Part shown: positions 8,406 through 16,341 of the stretch, one piece after another
Layout: every line of letters starts with the position of its first letter
How positions within the stretch are numbered: position 1 is the stretch's first letter
Assembly: GCF_014191255.1 (NCBI RefSeq)
Contig: NZ_JACHWH010000001.1
Span: forward strand, 992,001 to 1,056,000
Direction: 5' to 3'
DNA from: Amycolatopsis bartoniae
GTDB lineage: Bacteria > Actinomycetota > Actinomycetes > Mycobacteriales > Pseudonocardiaceae
DNA length: 64,000 nucleotides
The notes under the pieces: generated by a model
Told to the model about the DNA's origin: nothing
Database searches by the model: none
What the model saw: only the letters and a program-made list of their open reading frames with translations
Position numbers and translations under genes: made by a program

Positions 8406-9078
8406 GGGCTGGGGGTTGGGCGCATGTGTCCCGCCCCGCGCCCGGCTCCGGCTCCGGCTCCGGCTCCGCGCAGGAGGCACCGACGCTGGGCTGAGGCTGG
8501 ACGACACCCCGCGTTCCCACCCGCACTGCTCCCGCGCAGAAGGTCCAGGCTCCGGCTCCGACACCCGGCCGGGCTCCCGCGCTCCGGGCCGACGCTCCGG
8601 CTCCGGGCCCCGGCCGAGCTCCCGCTCCGGGCCGACGCTCCGCCACCCGGCCAAGGCCCCGGCTCCCGGTCAAGGCCCCGGCTCCTGGCTTCCGGCTACC
8701 GGCTACCGGCTACCGGCTACCGGCTACCGGCTACCGGCTACCGGCTACCGGCTACCGGCTACCGGCTACCGGCTACCGGCTACCGGCTACCGGCTACCGG
8801 CTGAGGCTCCCGCGCCAGGACGACGCTCCGCCATCCGGTCAAGGCCCCGGCTCCCGGCTCCCGCTCCGGGCCGAGACTCAGGCGGCGCCCGGCGCCCGGC
8901 GCCAAAACCCGCTCCCCTTTGCGCAGCAGGCACCGGCGCCAGGCCGACACGGCTGCCACCCCGCGCCCTCCACCCGCACTGGCCCGAGGCCCAGCACGCG
9001 CCCTCGTCGGACGTCGCCAAGTCGACTTGTCCGCTTCGCTTCCTGGGCAAGAACCCGGCGGGGGCGGTGCGCCGGCAC
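8406..9078. repeat. Low-complexity intergenic region with degenerate repeats
   Basis: This 670-bp stretch between eda and the next gene has no convincing coding sequence. It holds CCGGCT runs, two copies of CGCTCCGGGCCGACGCTCCG (near 8579 and 8622), a GGCGCCC run near 8883, and degenerate copies of the eda 3' end at about 8468, 8534 and 8921. Open frames through it are long only because stop codons are rare at this GC content. Confidence 0.7.
8693..8802. repeat. Perfect heptanucleotide tandem array, 15 x CGGCTAC
   Basis: Fifteen uninterrupted copies of CGGCTAC occupy 8693-8797, followed by a partial copy to 8802. No sequence variation occurs inside the array, in contrast to the degenerate repeats around it, so it is recent or actively maintained. 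Seven is not a multiple of three, so each strand has all frames represented; no gene uses it. Slippage-prone length variation between strains is expected. Confidence 0.95.
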
Positions 9079-9090
9079 TAGCCTGACCGC

Positions 9091-10533
9091 GTGCGATGGG
9101 AGTGGTTCACCGATCCGGACTACTGGGCGTCGAAGCTGGCGTTCCAGCGGATGCTCGCCGCGCTGTACCTCGTCGCGTTTCTCGTTGCGGTGAACCAGTT
9201 CCGGGCGTTGCTGGGCACCCACGGGCTGCTGCCGATCCCGCGGTTCGTGGCGCGGGTGCCGTTCCGGCGTGCGCCGAGTGTTTTCCACCTGTACTACTCG
9301 GACACCTTCTTCGCGATCGTCGCGTGGGCGGGCGCGGTCGTGTCGGCGGTGCTGGTCCTCGGGCTCACCGACACGGCGCCGGTGTGGGTGTCGCTCGTGG
9401 TGTGGGCCCTGCCGTGGGTGCTGTACCAGTCGATCGTCAACGTGGGACAGACGTGGTACTCGTTCGGCTGGGAGTCGCTGCTCCTCGAAACCGGGTTCCT
9501 CGCGATCTTCCTCGGCCCGGCGGACATGGCGGCGCCCGTTCCGGTGCTGTGGCTGCTGCTGTGGGTGCTGTTCCGGCTCGAGTTCGGCGCCGGGCTGATC
9601 AAGATGCGCGGCGACCGGTGCTGGCGCGACCTGACCTGCCTGTACTACCACCACGAAACCCAGCCGATGCCCGGCCCGCTCAGCTGGTACTTCCACCACC
9701 TGCCCAAGCCGCTGCACAAGGTCGAGGTGCTGGCCAGCCACTTCACGCAACTGGTCGTGCCGTTCGCGTTGTTCGCCCCGCAGCCGGCGGCGGGGATCGC
9801 GGCGCTCGTCATGATCGTCACGCAGCTGTGGCTCGTGGCGAGCGGAAACTTCTCATGGCTGAACTTCCTCACGATCACGCTCGCGGTGTCCGCATTGGAC
9901 AGTCACCTGCTGCCGTTCCGGGCGCCGGCACCGGCGGAACCACCGCTGTGGTTCCGGATCGTCGTGCTCGCCGTGACGGCGCTCGTGCTCGTGCTGAGCT
10001 ATCGCCCCGCGCGCAACCTGGTCTCCCGGATGCAACTGATGAACTACAGCTTCGACCGCCTGCACCTGGTCAACACGTACGGCGCGTTCGGCAGCATCAG
10101 CAAGACGCGCCACGAAATCGTGATCGAGGCGACGGACGAGCCGGAGCTCACGCCGGACACGGTGTGGCAGGAGTACGAGTTCAAGGGCAAGCCGGGCGAT
10201 CCCCATCGGTGCCCCCGGCAGTTCGCGCCGTACCACCTGCGGCTGGACTGGATGATGTGGTTCGCCTCGTTGTCCTCCCGCTACAGCGAAGCGTGGCTGC
10301 CACCGCTCGCCGGAAAGCTGCTCGCCGCCGACCCGGTGACGTTGAAACTCCTGCGGCGCGACCCCTTCCACGGCGAACGCCCGACGTTCCTGCGGGCGCG
10401 ACTGTTCCGCTACCGCTTCACAACCCCGGCGGAACGGCGCCAAACCGGGGCATGGTGGGTGCGCGAGCCGATCGGCCAAGCGATCAAGGAAGCCCGGCTC
10501 GGCCCCGACGGCAAAGTCGTCGCCGTCCAGTGA
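9091..10533 (+). CDS. Lipase maturation factor family membrane protein
   Basis: A 480-residue polytopic protein resembling the vertebrate LMF1 / DUF1222 family. Features are an N-terminal multi-helix domain, the conserved WYSFGWESLLLETGF region, and FRLEFGAGLIKMRGDRCWRDLTCLYYHHETQP followed by PLSWYFHHLP, all typical of the family, and a C-terminal soluble half with WMMWFASLS. In animals LMF1 folds lipases in the ER; the bacterial role is not established. The GTG start has TAGCCT (9079-9084) six bases upstream and no Shine-Dalgarno, which suggests a leaderless transcript. It appears monocistronic, convergent with the SDR/MFS operon. Confidence 0.85.
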   Translation: MRWEWFTDPDYWASKLAFQRMLAALYLVAFLVAVNQFRALLGTHGLLPIPRFVARVPFRRAPSVFHLYYSDTFFAIVAWAGAVVSAVLVLGLTDTAPVWVSLVVWALPWVLYQSIVNVGQTWYSFGWESLLLETGFLAIFLGPADMAAPVPVLWLLLWVLFRLEFGAGLIKMRGDRCWRDLTCLYYHHETQPMPGPLSWYFHHLPKPLHKVEVLASHFTQLVVPFALFAPQPAAGIAALVMIVTQLWLVASGNFSWLNFLTITLAVSALDSHLLPFRAPAPAEPPLWFRIVVLAVTALVLVLSYRPARNLVSRMQLMNYSFDRLHLVNTYGAFGSISKTRHEIVIEATDEPELTPDTVWQEYEFKGKPGDPHRCPRQFAPYHLRLDWMMWFASLSSRYSEAWLPPLAGKLLAADPVTLKLLRRDPFHGERPTFLRARLFRYRFTTPAERRQTGAWWVREPIGQAIKEARLGPDGKVVAVQ

Positions 10534-10552
10534 TCCGCTCGCGCACCGGTTT

Positions 10553-11284
10553 TCAGATCAGGGGGCGGCCGTCGCGGAAGAGCCCGCCGGTGGGACCGTC
10601 GTGCGGCAGGGTCGCGGCCCACACGATGCCGCGGGCGCTGTCGGCGGCGGGACGGGCCTCGTCCTCGTCGCCGCGCTCGGGGTGTGTGGCGGTTTCCCCC
10701 GGATCGACGGCGTTGACGAGAATCCGGGTGTCCTTCAGCGCCCGGGCGAGCACGGCGGTGAGGACGTTGAGGGCGTGCTTGGCGAAGGAGTGCGCCGGGG
10801 CCCGCAGTTCGGCGCCCAGGTCGAGACCGGTGGCGATCTGCAACGCGGAGACGCTGGAGACGTTGACGATGCGGGCGGCGGGCGCCGCGGTGAGCAGCGG
10901 CAGCAACGTCTGGACCAGCTTCCAGGGCCCGAGCACGTCGATGTCCAGAGCCGACCGGACCGCGTCGAGGTCGGCGTCGAGCGCGGAAAGAGTGGCGAAG
11001 TCGACCACGTCGCTGGCGTTGTTGACCAGCACGTCGAGGTGACCGAAGGACCGGGTGAGGTACTCGGCGGCCGCGGCCATGCTGGTCGCATCGACCAGGT
11101 CCAGGCGCAACGCGGTGGCTGCGTGGCCGGCGGCGCGGAGCTGTGCGGCAAGGGGCTCGGCTCGGGCGAGGTCGCGGGCGGTGAGGATCACGTGGTAACC
11201 CTGCTCGGCTAGTTGGCGGGCAACCGCGAACCCGATGCCTGCTGGGCGGCTGGTTCCGGTGATCAGGGCGATCTTCATTGTCAT
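10553..11284 (-). CDS. SDR-family protein with His in place of the catalytic Tyr
   Basis: A 243-residue Rossmann-fold protein. The cofactor motif is TGTSRPAGIG, longer than the usual TGxxxGIG; VNNASD matches the structural NNAG; Ser of the triad is in VNVSSVS. At the YxxxK position the sequence reads HSFAK, so the catalytic Tyr is replaced by His. Normal SDR chemistry is therefore doubtful; a binding or altered catalytic role is possible. The start ATG overlaps the MFS stop by three bases (ATGA), so it is co-translated with the exporter and shares its TetR-controlled promoter. Confidence 0.8.
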   Translation of the reverse strand: MTMKIALITGTSRPAGIGFAVARQLAEQGYHVILTARDLARAEPLAAQLRAAGHAATALRLDLVDATSMAAAAEYLTRSFGHLDVLVNNASDVVDFATLSALDADLDAVRSALDIDVLGPWKLVQTLLPLLTAAPAARIVNVSSVSALQIATGLDLGAELRAPAHSFAKHALNVLTAVLARALKDTRILVNAVDPGETATHPERGDEDEARPAADSARGIVWAATLPHDGPTGGLFRDGRPLI

Positions 11285-12714
11285 GACTGCACTCTTTCGG
11301 TGTGCTTGGGGAGGAACCCGACCAGCAACAGCGCCAGGAAGTAGCCGCCGGCGCAGATGCCGAACACGAGTTCGGCGGCGGCGAGGTAGGACGTTCCGGC
11401 GCGGGCGAAGAACACGGTGCCGAGCGCGGCGACACCGATCGCGCCGGCGAACTGCTGGGCGGCGTTGAGCACACCCGCACCGGTACCGACCTCCTCGGTG
11501 GTGGCATCGCCGAGGATGAAGTCGAACAGGGGGATGAACAGCAGCCCGGAACCGAAGCCGGTCACGAACAGCGCTGGTGCCAGCGTCCACCCGGTGAGGG
11601 CCGCACCCCAGTGCGCGGTGGACCACCAGAGCGCGAGGAGGCCGACGACGGTGACGGACAGGCCCAGGTGCAGGCCGGCGCGTCCGAGCTTCTCCGCGAG
11701 CACCGCGCCGGAGGCCAGGGTGGCGACCGCGGTGCCCGCGGCCCAGGGGATCAGCGCGAAGCCGGTGTGCAGCGGTGTCCAGCCCAGACCTGACTGGAGC
11801 AGCAGGTTGACGACCAGGACGAACGCGCTGAGCGAGGCGTAGGACCCGCCGACGATCAGCAGGCCGACGACGAAACTGCGCCGGCCGAACAGCGACGGGG
11901 TGATGACCGGGTGACTGCTGCGGCGTTCGGACACCGCGAACAGCCCGAAGGCCACCAGCGCGGCGATCATCATCACGTAGGTCCACGCGGGCCAGCCCAG
12001 GTCGCGTCCCTGGATGAGCGGCACGATCAGCAGCGCCGAGCCCGCCGTGAGCAGGCCCACGCCCAGCAGGTCGAGACGTGCGCCGCGGTCCTCACCGCTG
12101 TGCCGTGGCAGCACCCACCACCCGAGCGCGGCGGCGAGGAGGCCGAACGGCACGTTGATCAGGAAGATCGAACGCCACTGGCTGCCGAACAGGTCCAGGT
12201 GCAGCAGCCACCCGGCGAGGATCGGGCCGGCCACCGTGGCGAGGCCCATGATCGGCCCGAAGGGCATCAGCGCCCTGCGCAGGTGCTCGGGCGGGAACAC
12301 GATCTTCACCAGTGCCATGCCCTGCGGGATCATCACCGCCCCGAACAGACCTTGGAACAGGCGGGCGACGATCAGGAAACCGGCGCCGGGCGCGAGACCG
12401 CAGGCCAGCGACGCGACCGTGAAGCCGGCCATGCCGAGCAGGAACAGCCGGCGGCGGCCGAGCAGGTCCCCCAGCCTGCCGGAGGTGACCAGGCCGAGCG
12501 CGAAGGCCGCGGTGTAAGCCGACAGCACCCACTGCAGCGTCATCGGGCCGCCACCGAGGTCGGCGCGGATCGAGGGACCGGCGAGGTTGGCGACGCTGGT
12601 GTCGATGAGGTCCATGAGTTCGGCGACGACCACGACCACCAGGACCAGCCAAGCCTGCCCGAGGGGAAGCGGAGCTGCCCGGGGCAACTTTGACGAACTA
12701 AGTTCGATAGACAT
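11281..12714 (-). CDS. MFS drug exporter, DHA2 (EmrB/QacA) type
   Basis: A 477-residue transporter with about 14 hydrophobic segments, the number typical of the DHA2 family. The first helix has ELMDLIDTSVANLA (the family's D and TSV features), and motif A is GRLGDLLGRRR. It should export a toxic organic compound by proton antiport. It is divergent from a TetR gene. One copy of the 11-bp operator lies in codons 4-7 and another abuts the start codon, so repressor binding would block initiation. First gene of a two-gene operon with the SDR-like protein. Confidence 0.93.
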   Translation of the reverse strand: MSIELSSSKLPRAAPLPLGQAWLVLVVVVVAELMDLIDTSVANLAGPSIRADLGGGPMTLQWVLSAYTAAFALGLVTSGRLGDLLGRRRLFLLGMAGFTVASLACGLAPGAGFLIVARLFQGLFGAVMIPQGMALVKIVFPPEHLRRALMPFGPIMGLATVAGPILAGWLLHLDLFGSQWRSIFLINVPFGLLAAALGWWVLPRHSGEDRGARLDLLGVGLLTAGSALLIVPLIQGRDLGWPAWTYVMMIAALVAFGLFAVSERRSSHPVITPSLFGRRSFVVGLLIVGGSYASLSAFVLVVNLLLQSGLGWTPLHTGFALIPWAAGTAVATLASGAVLAEKLGRAGLHLGLSVTVVGLLALWWSTAHWGAALTGWTLAPALFVTGFGSGLLFIPLFDFILGDATTEEVGTGAGVLNAAQQFAGAIGVAALGTVFFARAGTSYLAAAELVFGICAGGYFLALLLVGFLPKHTERVQS

Positions 12715-12745
12715 GAACTAAGTTCTTACATGGCGAACTAAGTTC
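12695..12745. promoter_or_regulatory. Three TetR operators, GAACTAAGTTC at exact 20-bp pitch
   Basis: The perfect 11-bp palindrome GAACTAAGTTC occurs at 12695-12705, 12715-12725 and 12735-12745, each start exactly 20 bp from the last (about two helical turns, same DNA face). The outer two extend to 13 bp (C...G). The first lies inside the MFS coding start, the second touches its ATG, and the third covers the expected -35 region of the tetR promoter. Cooperative autoregulated repression of both directions is the natural reading. Confidence 0.85.
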
Positions 12746-12766
12746 GTGTCAAGGTAGGATGACTTC

Positions 12767-13519
12767 GTGCCCACCGATCCCAGGCAGCGCCGCGCCGCCC
12801 GTCACGCCCCGTCCCCCGCGGCTTCCCCGTCGGCTGCACCACGGAAAACGCCGATCACGGTCGAGCGCATCACCGACGCAGCACTGCAGGTCATCGCCAC
12901 CGAGGGCTACGACGCGCTGACGATCCGCCGGGTCGCCGCCGTGCTCGGCACCGGGCCGTCCTCGTTGTACGCGCACATCGTCAACAAGGAAGACCTCGAC
13001 GACCTGATCGTCGGCAGGCTCTGCGCCGCGATCCAGCTGCCCGAGCCCGATCCGGCTTCGTGGCGGGAGCAGATCCTCGACGTGTATGCCCAGCTACGCG
13101 ACCAGTACCTGAAGTACCCCGGCGTCTCCCGCGCCGCACTGGCGATGGTCCCCACCCACCTGGAAACGCTGCGGGTCAGCGAGGGAATTCTGGCGATCCT
13201 GCTCGCCGGGGGCATCGAACCGCAGACCGCGGCCTGGGCGCTCGACGCGCTCACGCTCTACGTGAACGCCTACGCCCTGGAGCGCTCGCTCGTCCAGCAA
13301 CGGCAGTCGCACCACGACGACAACTGGGTCCTCAGCCGCGAGGAACTCGTGGACCGGTTCACCGCCCTGCCCGCCGACCGGTTCCCTCACACCCGGCGCC
13401 ACGCGGCCGAACTGACCTCCGGCTCCGGGCACGAACGGTTCGACTTCACGATCACCCTGATCATCGACCGCTTGGCACCACGCCCCAGCGCGACGATCAC
13501 ACCATCGACGTCCGCCTGA
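12767..13519 (+). CDS. TetR/AcrR family repressor of the divergent MFS operon
   Basis: A 250-residue regulator with a basic N-terminal extension of about 30 residues, then a TetR helix-turn-helix (ITDAALQVIATEGYDALTIRRVAAVLGTGPSSLY). The C-terminal ligand domain is of the TetR_C type. The GTG start is preceded at six bases by TAGGAT (12755-12760) and has no Shine-Dalgarno, implying a leaderless mRNA. Three operators fill the gap to the exporter, so it very likely represses the exporter and itself until an inducer binds. The inducer is unknown. Confidence 0.92.
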   Translation: MPTDPRQRRAARHAPSPAASPSAAPRKTPITVERITDAALQVIATEGYDALTIRRVAAVLGTGPSSLYAHIVNKEDLDDLIVGRLCAAIQLPEPDPASWREQILDVYAQLRDQYLKYPGVSRAALAMVPTHLETLRVSEGILAILLAGGIEPQTAAWALDALTLYVNAYALERSLVQQRQSHHDDNWVLSREELVDRFTALPADRFPHTRRHAAELTSGSGHERFDFTITLIIDRLAPRPSATITPSTSA

Positions 13520-13620
13520 CGTGGCACCCGAGGCCCTTGGCCAGTCGGGCAGAGAGCCTCGGCCCGACGATGCACGGCCGTCAGGGGCTCCCCCTGCCGC
13601 CACGCGACAGACCCCGGGCG

Positions 13621-14157
13621 TCAGTCGGTGACGGCGTCGTCCAGCGGGGTGGAGTCGGCGCCTGCGTCGCGGAGTTCCTCGCGGATCACCGAGTACGCCA
13701 GGCCCTGCGGATAGCCCTTGCGGGCGAGGGTGCCCAGCAGTCGGCGGACGGCTGTCTGCTCGTCGAGCGTCGTCATGGTCCGCAAGCGCTTGCGGACCAG
13801 CTCGCGGGCGCGTTGCTCCTCCGACTCACGGTCGATCTCCTCCGCTGCCTGCGAAGCGACCTCCCCGTCGACCCCCTTGCGCTTGAGCTCCGCGACGAGC
13901 GCGCTCCGGGCCAGCCCCTGCGTGGTGTGCCGTGACCGCACCCACTGCTCGGCGAACGCGGCGTCGTCCACCAGGCCGGAGCTGTCGAGCTTGCCGATCA
14001 GGCGCTCACTGAGCTCCTCGTCGAACCCCTTGCGGCGCAGCGCCTGCCGCAGCTCGTCCTTCGTCCTGGCGCGGATGGCGAGCAGGTCGAAGCAGACCTC
14101 CTTCGCCTTCTTCCACGCCTCCTCCGGCGACAACTCGGCCGGATCGATCTTCGCCAT
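13621..14157 (-). CDS. recX: Regulatory protein RecX
   Basis: A 178-residue modulator that binds RecA filaments and limits recombinase activity. The three-helix RecX repeats are evident (LLAIRARTKDELRQALRRKGF; LDSSGLVDDAAFAEQWVRSR; RRLLGTLARKGYPQGLAYSVI). GGAGGA precedes the ATG at 14157; an upstream extension enters the repeat region and is rejected. It is downstream of recA on the same strand as in other actinobacteria, but separated by 612 bp of repetitive DNA, an unusually large gap for a pair that is normally nearly contiguous. Confidence 0.95.
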   Translation of the reverse strand: MAKIDPAELSPEEAWKKAKEVCFDLLAIRARTKDELRQALRRKGFDEELSERLIGKLDSSGLVDDAAFAEQWVRSRHTTQGLARSALVAELKRKGVDGEVASQAAEEIDRESEEQRARELVRKRLRTMTTLDEQTAVRRLLGTLARKGYPQGLAYSVIREELRDAGADSTPLDDAVTD

Positions 14158-14769
14158 GTTCCTCCATTGATCAGCGCCGTGTCTCAGGCGGTCGAAGCGA
14201 TGGCGGCGCCTTCCCGGTGTTCGGCGGGAATAGCCGAGGCGGCAAGCCCCAGCGATCGGGCCGCTCGAAAGCACTACGCCGACGTGCGCCCCGGGAAACA
14301 ACCCGGCGAGATTTCCTCGACGCCCCACGACCACGACCGGCAACAGCAGCCGGACGGCATCCGGCCTCGGACCGCGAGCCGCACCCACCAACCGCACCCC
14401 CGGACAACTCCCGGCGGGACGGCAACGCGGCATCCGGCCTCAAGCCGAGAACCGAACGCCGACACCGAGCCGATCCCGTCGAGCGTGACGAGGACGGCAC
14501 GCTACCGGTGCAGCGGTCCGACGACGACTGGCGGCTCCCCCGGCACGACAGCAGCGCGCCGTTCGGCTTCCAGCCGCGAGCCCGGCAGTCACGACCGTCG
14601 ACGCGCCGACGGGAAACACGGCATGCGGCCAAGGGCCGAACCCCAAACGGCCACCGGTCCGCCACGGCGGCGTGACGGCAGCGCGGCATGCGGCCTCGGG
14701 CCGACGCCGGGCTTCCGTCCTCCGCCGTGGGAGCGGGGCTGCGCGGTCAGGCCCGCGAACACCCCGCCG
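14158..14769. repeat. Degenerate ~65-bp tandem repeats between recA and recX
   Basis: No convincing gene lies in these 612 bp. A core resembling CGGCATSCGGCCTCGGGCCG recurs near 14354, 14429, 14494 (weak), 14558, 14619 and 14684, giving a period of about 61-75 bp. Divergence between copies is high. Whether recX is still co-transcribed across it is unknown; the GC-rich repeats could attenuate read-through. Confidence 0.6.
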
Positions 14770-15813
14770 TCAGAACTCCACCGGGGCCGGGGCGGCGTCT
14801 TCGGCGTCGACCTGTGCGCCGATGCCCAGCTTCTCCTTGATCCGCTTCTCGATCTCGTTCGCGATGTCCGGGTTGTCACGCAGGAACTTCCGCGCGTTCT
14901 CCTTGCCCTGGCCCAGCTGGTCGCCCTCGTAGGTGTACCAGGCACCGGACTTGCGCAGAATGCCCTGGTCGACCCCCATGTCGATCAGCGAGCCCTCGCG
15001 CGACACGCCCTGGCCGTAGAGGATGTCGAACTCGGCCTGCTTGAACGGCGGCGCGACCTTGTTCTTCACGACCTTGACGCGGGTGCGGTTGCCGACGGCC
15101 TCGCCGCTGTCCTTCAGCGTCTCGATGCGGCGCACGTCGAGCCGCACGGAGGCGTAGAACTTCAGCGCCTTGCCACCGGTGGTGGTCTCGGGCGAGCCGA
15201 ACATCACGCCGACCTTCTCGCGCAGCTGGTTGATGAAGATCGCGGTGGTGCCGGAGTTGGACAGCGCACCGGTGATCTTCCGCAGCGCCTGGCTCATCAG
15301 CCGGGCCTGCAGACCCACGTGCGAGTCACCCATCTCGCCCTCGATCTCGGCGCGGGGCACCAGCGCGGCCACCGAGTCGATGACCAGGATGTCCAGCGCG
15401 CCGGAACGGATGAGCATGTCGGCGATCTCCAGCGCCTGCTCACCGGTGTCGGGCTGGGAGACCAGCAGCGCGTCGGTGTCGACGCCCAGCGCCTTGGCGT
15501 ACTCCGGGTCGAGCGCGTGCTCGGCGTCGATGAACGCCGCGATGCCGCCGGCCTTCTGCGCGTTGGCCACCGCATGCAGGGCCACCGTGGTCTTACCGGA
15601 GGACTCCGGGCCGTAGATCTCGACGACCCGGCCGCGGGGCAGGCCCCCGATGCCGAGTGCGACGTCCAGTGCGATGGCGCCGGTCGGGATCACCTCGATC
15701 GGCACGTGCCCCTTGTCGCCGAGGCGCATCAGGGAGCCTTTGCCGTACTGCTTGTCGATCTGCGCGAGCGCGAGTTCGAGGGCCTTGTCCTTGTCGGGTG
15801 CTGCTGCGGGCAT
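14770..15813 (-). CDS. recA: Recombinase RecA
   Basis: A 347-residue strand-exchange ATPase that drives homologous recombination and LexA self-cleavage. Walker A is GPESSGKTT; Walker B lies in [12 protein letters not shown]; the L2 region reads [32 protein letters not shown]. No intein is present, unlike some mycobacterial recA genes. The ATG at 15813 has GAGGTGG upstream; an extension to 15966 would run over both promoter elements and is rejected. It is flanked by DUF3046 upstream and recX downstream on the same strand. Confidence 0.98.
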   Translation of the reverse strand: MPAAAPDKDKALELALAQIDKQYGKGSLMRLGDKGHVPIEVIPTGAIALDVALGIGGLPRGRVVEIYGPESSGKTTVALHAVANAQKAGGIAAFIDAEHALDPEYAKALGVDTDALLVSQPDTGEQALEIADMLIRSGALDILVIDSVAALVPRAEIEGEMGDSHVGLQARLMSQALRKITGALSNSGTTAIFINQLREKVGVMFGSPETTTGGKALKFYASVRLDVRRIETLKDSGEAVGNRTRVKVVKNKVAPPFKQAEFDILYGQGVSREGSLIDMGVDQGILRKSGAWYTYEGDQLGQGKENARKFLRDNPDIANEIEKRIKEKLGIGAQVDAEDAAPAPVEF

Positions 15814-15877
15814 TGAAATCCACCTCGTGGGTCGGAAGCCTCGGGGGCTTGTCTCGGTTCTTGAGCTGTTGGGCCCG

Positions 15878-15900
15878 ACACTACGGGCGGGGTCCGACAA
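15878..15900 (-). promoter_or_regulatory. RecA-NDp-type (LexA-independent) DNA-damage promoter of recA
   Basis: On the minus strand TTGTCGGAC, eight bases, then TAGTGT fits the mycobacterial RecA-NDp consensus TTGTCRGTG-N8-TAnnnT with two mismatches in the -35 element. This promoter class responds to damage through PafBC. Transcription would start roughly 55-60 nt before the recA ATG. Confidence 0.75.
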
Positions 15901-15959
15901 TTCCTGATCGCCGCGGCTGATCTGTGGACAGCTGACCCCGATGTGGACAACACGATAGC

Positions 15960-15973
15960 CGAACACCTGTTCG
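15960..15973. promoter_or_regulatory. LexA box (SOS operator) of recA
   Basis: CGAACACCTGTTCG fits the actinobacterial LexA operator CGAAC-N4-GTTCG. It is about 150 bp upstream of recA, so recA has both LexA-dependent and LexA-independent damage control, as in mycobacteria. Confidence 0.85.
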
Positions 15974-16020
15974 AGGCAAGAACTGACACACCTTCAGGGA
16001 CGACTTTCCTGGTCGCGAGC

Positions 16021-16215
16021 TCACCGGCGCTCGGCGGGCACGTCGAACGCCGCGCACACCTCGCGCCAGATCTCCTTGGCCGGGACCCCCGCGGCCAGCG
16101 CCTGCTCGACGGTCCGCCCGCCCAGCCCGCTGAACACGTGGTCCTTCGCCAGCACCTCGGCCCGGCCGGGGCCGAACTCGTCGGCCATCATCCTTCGGAA
16201 GACGGTTATTCGCAT
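16021..16215 (-). CDS. DUF3046 protein
   Basis: A 64-residue protein matching the DUF3046 family found just upstream of recA in most actinobacteria (Rv2738c in M. tuberculosis): the MRITVFRRMMADEFG start and the WREVCAAFDVP end are characteristic. Function is unknown. TACGCT lies seven bases before the ATG with no Shine-Dalgarno, so the message is probably leaderless. It is divergent from a 30-codon ORF only 32 bp away, and both may fire from back-to-back -10 elements. Confidence 0.9.
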   Translation of the reverse strand: MRITVFRRMMADEFGPGRAEVLAKDHVFSGLGGRTVEQALAAGVPAKEIWREVCAAFDVPAERR

Positions 16216-16247
16216 CGTTCCCAGCGTAACGGGGCTACCGTCGGGAC

Positions 16248-16340
16248 ATGACCTCGACCGCGCTCACCCTCGCCTCGATCGCGGTGCTCGTGGCCGCGCT
16301 CGTGGTCGCACTGCGCGCGTTGCGGAACATGCGCAAGTGA
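16248..16340 (+). CDS. 30-residue single-pass membrane microprotein
   Basis: A small ORF encoding one hydrophobic helix (LASIAVLVAALVVALRAL) followed by a short basic tail ending RNMRK, which by the positive-inside rule faces the cytoplasm. TACCGT (16236-16241) is six bases before the ATG, consistent with leaderless expression. It ends one base before the convergent Hsp70-like stop. It matches no family I know; composition is not random for a 30-codon frame, but small size keeps confidence modest. Confidence 0.5.
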   Translation: MTSTALTLASIAVLVAALVVALRALRNMRK

Positions 16341-16341
16341 G

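Noticed and set aside
8416..9081. Open frame with many LPATG repeats resembling sortase signals
   Set aside because: The repeat is a by-product of reading the CGGCTAC heptamer array; there is no signal peptide, ribosome site or coding periodicity, and other frames are open too.
13528..13562. CCGAGGC/GCCTCGG stem between tetR and recX as a terminator
   Set aside because: Only seven pairs, a 21-nt loop and no T-tract; too weak to call.
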